From Erysipelotrichaceae bacterium UBA2227 (lineage in GTDB: Bacteria; Bacillota_I; Bacilli_A; Erysipelotrichales; Erysipelotrichaceae): a stretch of 6,251 bases of DNA. The stretch lies in assembly GCA_002348095.1 (NCBI GenBank), contig DDYT01000042.1:1-6251 (forward strand). The letters are read 5' to 3'. The notes under the pieces were generated by a model. The model made no database searches. It was not told the origin of the DNA and saw only the letters and a list, made by a program, of their open reading frames with translations. Shown piece after piece: positions 1 through 5,141 of this stretch (position 1 is its first letter; every line of letters begins with the position of its first letter). The position numbers and the translations under genes are program-made.

Positions 1-1
1 G

Positions 2-142
2 CCGATGACACTGGAAGATGTGTACGAACCGTATCTGATTCAAATCGGCTTTGTCAACCGTACGGCACGCGGTCGTGTCGTTACCTCAAAGGCTTATGAG
101 CATCTTAAGATTTCTTACAATGAACCTTTGTTTGATTTGTAA
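2..142 (+). CDS. ruvB: RuvB Holliday junction helicase, C-terminal fragment
   Basis: These are the last 46 codons of a gene that starts before the window. The translation contains EDVYEPYLIQIGFVNRT followed by ARGRVVT and AYEHL, which is the highly conserved C-terminal winged-helix segment of RuvB, the hexameric AAA+ motor that drives branch migration with RuvA during recombinational repair. The ATPase motifs lie upstream and cannot be checked. The reading frame is intact and ends at TAA, 140-142. A strong hairpin follows directly, so ruvB is the last gene of its transcript and is not co-transcribed with the sulfur genes downstream. The identification is firm from the motif alone. Confidence 0.93.
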   Translation, partial: PMTLEDVYEPYLIQIGFVNRTARGRVVTSKAYEHLKISYNEPLFDL

Positions 143-190
143 AAAAGCAGGTAAGTTTGTGATAATGTCACAGACACCTGCTTTTTGTTT
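142..190. terminator. Long hairpin terminator after ruvB, probably bidirectional
   Basis: An 11-bp perfect stem pairs 142-152 (AAAAAGCAGGT) with 176-186. After a 2-nt bulge (153-154) it continues as a second 8-bp stem, 155-162 with 168-175 (one G-U pair), closed by a 5-nt loop. The T-rich 182-190 follows on the plus strand and the A-run 141-146 gives a U tract on the minus strand. It can therefore end both the ruvB transcript and the convergent crp-like transcript, whose stop is about 65 bp away. The stem begins at the last base of the ruvB stop codon. Confidence 0.85.
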
Positions 191-250
191 GTGTAGACTT
201 AGTACGTCAGATGGAAAATGTTTCAAAACAGACGGTTGATTCCAACGGAT

Positions 251-934
251 TCATTCGGCCAGCTGACGGGTAAGCTCATCGAGCTTTTCAAAATCCGCGA
301 TCGTGATTTTCCCGCGACTCAGCCGGATGTATCCTTCGTTTTGCATATATTTCAGAATGCGGGATATGACTTCCCGAGCGCTGCCTAGCTCCTTTGCGAT
401 GGTATCGTGGGTCAGCAGTGCGGAAATACCGTCCTGCTGATTGGCGGAGTCGATGACAAAACGGGCAATACGGGCCGGCATCGGTGAGAAAGCGATTTGC
501 TCCATGGTCCACATGACATCGGAGAATCGCTGAGTAAGCAAATCCAAAGTGTATTGACGGAAAATAGGATTGACCGGATTGATCAGTTCGATCGTCGCGG
601 TCGGGATGATCAGAACCGTCGTGTCGCTCTGTGCGCTTAAGTGTATGTCAAACTGCATATTCTTCAAAAGACAGGCAGCGCTCATCACACAGACATCATA
701 GTTATACAAGCGATAAAGAGTGACCTGTTTGCCGGAGGCAGACTGAATAAACGCTCTGAGCTGACCGCTGACGATAGCAATTAACCCGGAACATTCCTTA
801 CCGCCGTGTAAAATCGTCTCATCCTTCCGAAACCGCTTGATCAAAGCAGTGTTTCGGATCAGCTGATGATGCTCGAAACTGCAGTTGGCCGTTACGGGAA
901 AATACGTAGAAATCAGGTTTTCTTGAGTTTTCAT
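251..934 (-). CDS. Crp/Fnr-family transcriptional regulator with a cysteine pair in the sensor domain
   Basis: A 227-residue protein of usual Crp/Fnr length. Residues about 20-125 form the cyclic-nucleotide-binding-like beta barrel, 130-160 the long dimer helix (QRFSDVMWTMEQIAF), and 174-215 the winged helix-turn-helix (LTHDTIAKELGSAREVISRI, then the wing RLSRGKITI). The recognition helix carries E188, S191 and R192, the E-x-x-S-R pattern of FNR rather than the RE-x-x-GR of CRP. The cAMP phosphate-binding signature is absent. So is the FNR [4Fe-4S] cysteine cluster: cysteines are only C18, C48, C82 and C88. C82 and C88 lie in DVCVMSAAC, which I recall as conserved among Bacillota relatives. 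The ATG follows AAAGGAG (complement of 945-951) at 9 nt. It is transcribed divergently from the rhodanese/reductase operon with a 32-bp gap, so it probably controls that operon and itself. Sensing of thiol or persulfide is inference. Confidence 0.9.
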   Translation of the reverse strand: MKTQENLISTYFPVTANCSFEHHQLIRNTALIKRFRKDETILHGGKECSGLIAIVSGQLRAFIQSASGKQVTLYRLYNYDVCVMSAACLLKNMQFDIHLSAQSDTTVLIIPTATIELINPVNPIFRQYTLDLLTQRFSDVMWTMEQIAFSPMPARIARFVIDSANQQDGISALLTHDTIAKELGSAREVISRILKYMQNEGYIRLSRGKITIADFEKLDELTRQLAE

Positions 935-946
935 GCCATAAAACTC
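925..946. promoter_or_regulatory. Candidate operator: 7-bp inverted repeat between the divergent genes
   Basis: GAGTTTT (925-931) and AAAACTC (940-946) are perfect inverted arms separated by 8 bases, spanning 22 bp. That is the usual footprint size of a Crp/Fnr dimer. The repeat covers the start codon of the regulator gene and the possible -10 of the rhodanese operon. The arms do not match the FNR half-site TTGAT or the CRP half-site TGTGA, so the assignment rests on symmetry and position only. I roughly estimate a few per cent chance of such a repeat arising in this stretch by accident. Confidence 0.35.
934..942 (+). promoter_or_regulatory. Possible -10 element of the rhodanese/reductase operon
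   Basis: TGC followed by CATAAA (937-942) resembles a weak extended -10 (TGn plus four of six matches to TATAAT). It would start transcription near 949, about 18 nt before the ATG at 967. No good -35 lies 16-18 bp upstream, within the regulator's coding sequence. A weak core promoter is compatible with control by the adjacent regulator. The element lies inside the candidate operator. Confidence 0.25.
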
Positions 947-960
947 CTTTCAGAAAGAGG
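944..960. promoter_or_regulatory. Back-to-back ribosome binding sites of the divergent genes
   Basis: The plus strand has AAAGAGG at 954-960, six bases before the ATG at 967. The minus strand has AAAGGAG (complement of 945-951), nine bases before the ATG at 934. Together they make a near-palindrome centred on 952, with the perfect core CTTTC-A-GAAAG (947-957). They fix both start codons and fill most of the 32-bp gap, leaving the promoters to overlap coding sequence. Confidence 0.7.
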
Positions 961-963
961 TTT

Positions 964-969
964 ATTATG
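964..969 (-). promoter_or_regulatory. Possible -10 element of the crp-like gene
   Basis: Read on the minus strand this is CATAAT, five of six matches to TATAAT. It would start transcription near 957 and give a leader of roughly 23 nt containing the AAAGGAG ribosome site. It overlaps the start codon of the rhodanese gene. No convincing -35 was found upstream, so this is tentative. Confidence 0.3.
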
Positions 970-1293
970 TTCAATTTTCTTAAATCCAGCAGTCGTATGA
1001 ATCAGTCCGAGGCTTTTCAAATGCTCAAAACAGATCCATCGATCCTTGTGATCGATGTCCGGACCCCGGAAGAATTCAAAGAAGGAAAAATCGCAAAAAG
1101 CATCAACATCCCCTTGGATCAGCTGGAATCGCTGATCGTGAAGAAAGTACCGGACAAGAACAAGAAACTGTTTGTCATTTGCTACAGCGGTTCGCGCAGC
1201 GCAGCTGCAATGCGGATATTGAAACACTTGGGATACACCAACATTTTTGATATCGGAGGTATTGCCTCTTGGTCTTATGGTATCACAAGATGA
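967..1293 (+). CDS. Single-domain rhodanese-like sulfurtransferase, cytoplasmic
   Basis: A 108-residue protein with one rhodanese fold. The signature VIDVRTPEEF is at 28-37, INIPLDQL at 46-53, and the active-site loop CYSGSRS begins at C72, the residue expected to carry the persulfide. The closing FDIGGIASW is also typical. No signal peptide or membrane segment is seen, so it should act in the cytoplasm, moving sulfane sulfur between donors and thiol acceptors; the true partners are unknown. The ATG at 967 has a good AAAGAGG site; M11 (997) is a weaker alternative. It is the first gene of a tight operon, and its stop TGA overlaps the next ATG by ATGA. It is similar to the next gene's rhodanese domain (about 34 identical of 77 aligned positions, counted by eye), suggesting duplication. 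Confidence 0.92.
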   Translation: MFNFLKSSSRMNQSEAFQMLKTDPSILVIDVRTPEEFKEGKIAKSINIPLDQLESLIVKKVPDKNKKLFVICYSGSRSAAAMRILKHLGYTNIFDIGGIASWSYGITR

Positions 1294-1673
1294 ACACGAA
1301 AAGAAGTTTCATTCTGTTTCTGACCGTGATTTTACTGACTGCGGGTTGTGCAGCATCTCCGTACAAGAAAATCAGTGCAAAACAAGGCCGAGATCTGCTG
1401 AACAATGATTCAAACACCGTACTCCTTGATGTTCGCACAGAGGAGGAATTTCGTGAAATCCGCATTCCGAATGCAATTCTGATTCCGCTGGACACACTTC
1501 AAAACAATGTCGCAGATACATTGCCTGATAAAAATACGACCATTGTGATTTACTGTCGCAGCGGCAACCGCAGCAAGCAGGCGGCAGAAATTCTGATCGG
1601 AATGGGATATAAAAAAGTATACGATATGGGCGGCATTATTGACTGGCCGTATGAAACGGAGAAAAACCCATGA
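1290..1673 (+). CDS. Rhodanese-domain lipoprotein (extracytoplasmic sulfurtransferase)
   Basis: A 127-residue protein. It begins with a lipoprotein signal: MNTKR, a hydrophobic run FILFLTVILL, then the lipobox LTAGC with the lipidated cysteine at C20. The mature part is one rhodanese domain: LLDVRTEEEF at 45-54, IPLDTL at 65-70, and the active loop CRSGNRS at 89-95 with C89 as catalytic cysteine, then YDMGGIIDWP. It should sit on the outer face of the cytoplasmic membrane and handle sulfane sulfur outside the cell. I chose the ATG at 1290, which overlaps the preceding stop as ATGA, because it puts the signal peptide at the very N-terminus. A TTG at 1269 would add seven residues before it. No clear ribosome site precedes it, so translation is probably coupled to the upstream gene. 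Its own stop overlaps the next gene by ATGA. Confidence 0.9.
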   Translation: MNTKRSFILFLTVILLTAGCAASPYKKISAKQGRDLLNNDSNTVLLDVRTEEEFREIRIPNAILIPLDTLQNNVADTLPDKNTTIVIYCRSGNRSKQAAEILIGMGYKKVYDMGGIIDWPYETEKNP

Positions 1674-3310
1674 AAATATGCATTGTCGGAGGGGTTGCCG
1701 GTGGCGCAGGGGTGGCTGCGCGTTTGCGTCGGCACAGTGAAAATCATACGATCATCATGTTTGAAAAAGGCGAGCACATCTCCTATGCCAACTGCGGATT
1801 ACCGTATTATATCGGAGATGTGATCACGGACGAAGAAGAACTCTACTTACAGACTCCGAAAAGTTTTTCGGAACGCTTCAATGTCGATGTTCGTGTTCTC
1901 AATGAGGTTTTACGTGTCGATACAGAAAATAAGACTTTAATGATCAAAGATGTTATAAGCGGTCAGCAATACTCCGAATCCTATGATGTACTGGTATTGT
2001 CGCCAGGAGCAAAACCTCTGGTATTTCCGCTGCCCGGTATTGACTTACCGCATATATTTACTTTAAGAAACGTACGGGACACCCTGACCATCAAAAACTA
2101 TATCAAACAGAAACATGTTAAAAAAGCAGTGGTCATCGGTGGCGGTTACATCGGACTGGAAATGGCTGAAAACCTCCACAGGCTGAATATTGCTACGACG
2201 ATCGTTGAAGCAGCTTCGCATGTCGTCAACACTCTGGATGACGATATGGCTGCAGTTTTGCACAATCACATCCGTGAGCAGGGGGTCAGCCTGTTTTTAA
2301 ACAGCAAAGCGGTTGCCTTTGATGAACATCAGGTGATTCTGCACAACGGAGATAAAATATCAACGGACATGGTGATTTTAAGTATCGGAGTTTCTCCGGA
2401 AACCGCGTTTTTATCGGACAGCGGTGTCAGCCTCGGATCACGAAAAGAAATCCTCACGGATGCTCAAGGGAAAACCAATATCGAACATGTATATGCCTTG
2501 GGTGATGCGGCTGCTGTAAGACACGTCGTATCCAATGCATCGACGGTCATCCCGCTGGCTTCACCGGCAAATAAGCAAGCCCGGATCATAGCCGATGCCA
2601 TCGTCGGTAAGTCTTCATCATACAAAGGATCGCAGGGTACGGCCATCGCAAAAGTGTTTGAGAAAGTCGTTGCGGTGACCGGAGAGAACGAGCGATCACT
2701 GATGATGCAGAACCGTCCGTTTCTGACTTCGCTCACCATAAGTTATCATCATGCATCGTATTATCCTGATGCAAAGCGCATGATCATTAAGATTTACTTC
2801 TCACCGGATCAGGGTACGCTGCTGGGTGCGCAGATCGTGGGTGAAGACGGGGTCGATAAGCGGATAGACACACTGGCAATCGCTATTCGATATGGCATGA
2901 AAGTCACGGACCTGCAGGATTTTGAACTGGCGTATGCACCGCCGTTTGGCTCTGCGAAAGATCCTGTCAATATGGCCGGATATGTTGCGGAAAATGTTCT
3001 GACAAACAAAACGCACCTGATATTTCCTGCACAGATGATGCATATCGACGCGAAAATCCTGGATGTCCGTGATGATGATGAAGTATGTGAGGGCATAATC
3101 GCAAATGCAATCCATATACCGCTGCCGCAATTACGTACTCGACTGTCCGAACTGGACAAATCCTCTGCTTATGTAATCTACTGTGCGGTAGGATTGCGCG
3201 GTTATCTGGCTGAACAGATCCTGCGTCACCATGGGTTTGAAAATATATATAATGCTGCCGGAGGGTATGTGTTTTATCAAGAATATCTGAGTTCACAAAC
3301 AAACAGCTAG
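1670..3310 (+). CDS. CoA-disulfide/persulfide reductase with C-terminal rhodanese domain (CoADR-RHD)
   Basis: A 546-residue flavoprotein of the pyridine nucleotide-disulfide oxidoreductase family. The FAD-binding start is CIVGGVAGGAGVAARLRR. The single redox cysteine is C42 in SYANCGLPYY, as in CoA disulfide reductases. The NAD(P)H site is GGGYIGLEMAE (157-167) and the second FAD motif is YALGDAA (275-281). Y364 and Y422 (in ASYYPDA and AYAPPFGSAKDP) are 58 residues apart, like the paired catalytic tyrosines of this family. Residues about 455-540 are a rhodanese domain with ILDVR (463-467) and the loop CAVGLRGYLA at C505. The protein should reduce CoA disulfide, persulfide or polysulfide using NAD(P)H, with the rhodanese cysteine passing sulfur to C42; the preferred substrate cannot be read from sequence. 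C473 is an extra cysteine in the rhodanese domain. The start overlaps the upstream stop by ATGA, with GGAG at 1658-1661. Confidence 0.93.
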   Translation: MKICIVGGVAGGAGVAARLRRHSENHTIIMFEKGEHISYANCGLPYYIGDVITDEEELYLQTPKSFSERFNVDVRVLNEVLRVDTENKTLMIKDVISGQQYSESYDVLVLSPGAKPLVFPLPGIDLPHIFTLRNVRDTLTIKNYIKQKHVKKAVVIGGGYIGLEMAENLHRLNIATTIVEAASHVVNTLDDDMAAVLHNHIREQGVSLFLNSKAVAFDEHQVILHNGDKISTDMVILSIGVSPETAFLSDSGVSLGSRKEILTDAQGKTNIEHVYALGDAAAVRHVVSNASTVIPLASPANKQARIIADAIVGKSSSYKGSQGTAIAKVFEKVVAVTGENERSLMMQNRPFLTSLTISYHHASYYPDAKRMIIKIYFSPDQGTLLGAQIVGEDGVDKRIDTLAIAIRYGMKVTDLQDFELAYAPPFGSAKDPVNMAGYVAENVLTNKTHLIFPAQMMHIDAKILDVRDDDEVCEGIIANAIHIPLPQLRTRLSELDKSSAYVIYCAVGLRGYLAEQILRHHGFENIYNAAGGYVFYQEYLSSQTNS

Positions 3311-3336
3311 CGCACGGATTACCGTGCGCTGTTTTT
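3309..3336. terminator. Hairpin terminator shared by the reductase and the convergent HAD gene
   Basis: A perfect 9-bp GC-rich stem pairs AGCGCACGG (3309-3317) with CCGTGCGCT (3322-3330) around the 4-base loop ATTA, followed by GTTTTT on the plus strand. On the minus strand the run after the stem is less T-rich, so termination in that direction is less sure. The stem starts in the TAG of the reductase. Its loop contains the TAA of the HAD gene, whose last four codons lie in the right arm. Confidence 0.88.
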
Positions 3337-3987
3337 CAATACATGGTCGGCCAGTGCACTGATCTGATCGAAATAGTAATCAGCTTCCGATTTGAAGAAT
3401 TCTTGAATCTCCTTGCTTTCTATAGACCATTCGGCTGCTGCAAAGGGGATATCGAGTTGTTTTGACATGATGAGACCTAGTTTCATATCATCCACCATCA
3501 GACACTGAGACGGCTGAAGCCTGAATTTTGCCAAAATATGCTCTGCCGGACCGGTTTGCGGCTTTCGCATATGATCCGGCTGATCCCATCCGAAAACGGC
3601 ATCCGGTTCAAATCCGAAATGATGCAAATAATCCCGCCGGATTTCTTTACTTTCCGAATGCGACACCACCGCAATAATTCCGTCATTCTGTTTGAATTGG
3701 CGGATCAGTTCATCCATTTGCGGATAAAGTGTCGGAATTTTCGACATCGTGTGCTTTTTCCAGATGGCATACTCAAGTTTCATCTCAGTATCATCAAATT
3801 CATAAATGTCCGTACACATCCGGACAAAACCCGGATCAAAGCAATAGGTCGTGTATTCGCTGTAGGTCGGTGGCGTCAGATGCGGACGTAAAACACTCAT
3901 TGTCTCAAGAAATGCAGGATAATGAATCGTCTTGCTGCTCTGTACGACCGTGTCGTCGTGATCAAGGATCAAACATCGTATTTTCAT
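3319..3987 (-). CDS. HAD-superfamily hydrolase, substrate unknown
   Basis: 222 residues from the chosen ATG. HAD motifs are in order: motif I ILDHDDTVV with nucleophile D9 and acid/base D11, motif II AVVSHS with S109, motif III K142 in RKPQTGP, and motif IV MVDDMKLG with D166 and D167. A helical cap of about residues 16-95 lies between motifs I and II, as in subfamily I enzymes such as phosphoglycolate phosphatase and beta-phosphoglucomutase. It is probably a cytoplasmic Mg-dependent phosphatase or phosphomutase on a small molecule; I cannot name the substrate. The ATG at 3987 has GAGG (complement of 3994-3997) seven bases upstream and puts the first strand at the N-terminus as usual; GTG (4008) and ATG (3999) would add seven or four residues. 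It converges on the reductase and is divergent from murG, forming a single-gene unit. Confidence 0.88.
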   Translation of the reverse strand: MKIRCLILDHDDTVVQSSKTIHYPAFLETMSVLRPHLTPPTYSEYTTYCFDPGFVRMCTDIYEFDDTEMKLEYAIWKKHTMSKIPTLYPQMDELIRQFKQNDGIIAVVSHSESKEIRRDYLHHFGFEPDAVFGWDQPDHMRKPQTGPAEHILAKFRLQPSQCLMVDDMKLGLIMSKQLDIPFAAAEWSIESKEIQEFFKSEADYYFDQISALADHVLKNSAR

Positions 3988-4009
3988 ATCAGACCTCATC
4001 GTTAACACA

Positions 4010-4020
4010 ATTTTATCACA
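4010..4020 (-). promoter_or_regulatory. Extended -10 promoter of the HAD gene
   Basis: On the minus strand this reads TGTGATAAAAT: a TRTGn extension plus TAAAAT (five of six to consensus). Transcription would begin near 4003, leaving a leader of about 16 nt that includes the GAGG site. No good -35 is seen, as expected for extended -10 promoters. Confidence 0.5.
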
Positions 4021-4036
4021 AATCTGAGAAAATAAT

Positions 4037-4047
4037 TGTGCTATAAT
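4037..4047 (+). promoter_or_regulatory. Extended -10 promoter of the murG operon
   Basis: TGTGCTATAAT is a perfect TRTGn plus TATAAT. There is no clear -35 at 16-18 bp. Transcription would start near 4054, at or next to the GGAGG ribosome site (4054-4058), giving a leader of only about 11 nt before the ATG at 4065. It starts a new transcript in front of murG. Confidence 0.7.
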
Positions 4048-4064
4048 ACAAACGGAGGTTGTTT

Positions 4065-5141
4065 ATGAAAGTTTGTATGACGGCAGGTGGCAGCGGCGGA
4101 CACATATTCCCGGCCATTGCATTGGCAGATGCATGTAAAGCGGCATCCATGGATGTCTTTTTTATCGGTAACAGAGAAAAGATGGAATCCATTGAAGTGC
4201 CCAAAGCCGGTTATCCGTTTTTTATGATTGCAAACAAAGAGTTTGCGGGCAGCATATGGGCGAAAGCCGGTGTTATGTTGGGACAGATAACTTCATTGTT
4301 CAAGGCATTGCTGATTCTTAAAAGAGAAAACCCGGATCTGGTGATCGGTTTTGGCGGATATGTAACTGTACCGGTCGTTTTAAGCGCAAAACTATTGCGG
4401 ATACCCATATTGCTCCATGAGCAAAATGCTGTTGCAGGTAAAGCAAATGCTTTTCTTAGCCGTTTTGCCGACGGGATCGCCGTATGTTATCCAAATACTC
4501 AAATAGGCTCAAATCACCCCGATGTCCGGCTGATCGGAAATCCGCGGGCTTCGGTTGCAATGAAGCTTGTACCGGATAAAAACCTGATTCGGGAAATCGG
4601 CTTGCTCAGTGATAAAAAAACAGCACTGATCGTCATGGGGTCGTTGGGATCCGTCAGTGTCAATCAGATACTGAAACGGTTTGTCTCATTGGCAAAGGTC
4701 AGTGAGCATCAGTATATCATCGCTACCGGCAGAAAGCACTATGGTGCCTTTGTCGAAGGACTGACTCTTTCGGACAACGTCGCCGTGATCGATTTCGTTG
4801 ATCAGGTAGGGCTTTTGTCGCAAATCGATTTGCTCATTGCCCGGGGAGGTGCGACTTCGGCTGCAGAAATGTTGGCGAAAGGAGTCGCTTCGATCATCAT
4901 TCCGTCACCCTATGTTCCCAATGACCATCAGCGGCATAACGCCTTGGCTTTGGTCGAGGGAGGTGCCAGCCTGTGTATTGAGGAGAAAGATCTGACTGAA
5001 CAGCGACTCTTTGAAGCAGCTGAGCAGCTATTGAAAAATGACGTATTGCGGCAACGTATGGCAATGTCCGCAAAAGCACTGGGATTTCCGGATGCTCTTG
5101 ACAGAATGGTCGGGTGGGTACATGAATTTGACAGAAAATGA
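4065..5141 (+). CDS. murG: MurG, lipid II-forming N-acetylglucosaminyltransferase
   Basis: A 358-residue GT-B glycosyltransferase of normal length. It transfers GlcNAc from UDP-GlcNAc to lipid I, making lipid II on the inner face of the cytoplasmic membrane. The N-terminal acceptor domain has the glycine-rich loop AGGSGGHIFPA (7-17), VIGFGGYVTVP (93-103) and HEQNAVAGKAN (118-128). The C-terminal donor domain has GNP (158-160), MGSLGSVSVNQ (191-201), the UDP-binding RGGATSAAEML (260-270, with E268) and IPSPYVPNDHQRHNA (279-293). The ATG at 4065 lies six bases after a strong GGAGG; a TTG at 4059 would overlap that spacer and is unlikely. Its 3' end overlaps murB by 20 bp, so the two are co-transcribed and probably translationally coupled. 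The RGGATSA stretch differs slightly from the more common SGATT form but keeps the key glutamate. Confidence 0.97.
   Translation: MKVCMTAGGSGGHIFPAIALADACKAASMDVFFIGNREKMESIEVPKAGYPFFMIANKEFAGSIWAKAGVMLGQITSLFKALLILKRENPDLVIGFGGYVTVPVVLSAKLLRIPILLHEQNAVAGKANAFLSRFADGIAVCYPNTQIGSNHPDVRLIGNPRASVAMKLVPDKNLIREIGLLSDKKTALIVMGSLGSVSVNQILKRFVSLAKVSEHQYIIATGRKHYGAFVEGLTLSDNVAVIDFVDQVGLLSQIDLLIARGGATSAAEMLAKGVASIIIPSPYVPNDHQRHNALALVEGGASLCIEEKDLTEQRLFEAAEQLLKNDVLRQRMAMSAKALGFPDALDRMVGWVHEFDRK

Noticed and set aside
158..172. TGTGA-N5-TCACA, resembling a CRP site close to a crp-like gene
   Set aside because: It is the upper stem of the terminator hairpin, the spacer is 5 rather than 6 bases, it lies at the 3' end of both flanking genes where no promoter is expected, and the regulator's recognition helix is FNR-like rather than CRP-like.
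51..239. Open frame of 62 codons starting inside ruvB
   Set aside because: It runs through the ruvB end in another frame and across the terminator hairpin, with no ribosome site and low-complexity residue content.
187..250. Possible small gene or second terminator between the hairpin and the regulator stop
   Set aside because: Only a 4-bp GTTG/CAAC inverted match at 235-246 and a short TGTTT/AAACA symmetry were found, with no U tract or coding signal; the stretch appears to be simple spacer.
2801..3302. Several minus-strand open frames of 109-116 codons opposite the reductase
   Set aside because: They overlap one another and lie antisense to a clear CoADR-rhodanese coding region, with no family motifs or ribosome sites.
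4002..4007. TTAACA as a -35 box for murG
   Set aside because: It matches five of six consensus bases, but the spacing to TATAAT is 34 bp, far outside the usable range.
3538..4046. Plus-strand open frames of 105-117 codons opposite the HAD gene
   Set aside because: The minus-strand frame contains all HAD motifs in order; the plus-strand frames are arginine/serine/histidine-rich shadows without recognisable domains.
5038..5121. N-terminal extension of MurB to the ATG at 5038
   Set aside because: The added residues are murG coding sequence read out of frame, have no MurB similarity and no better ribosome site than the ATG at 5122.
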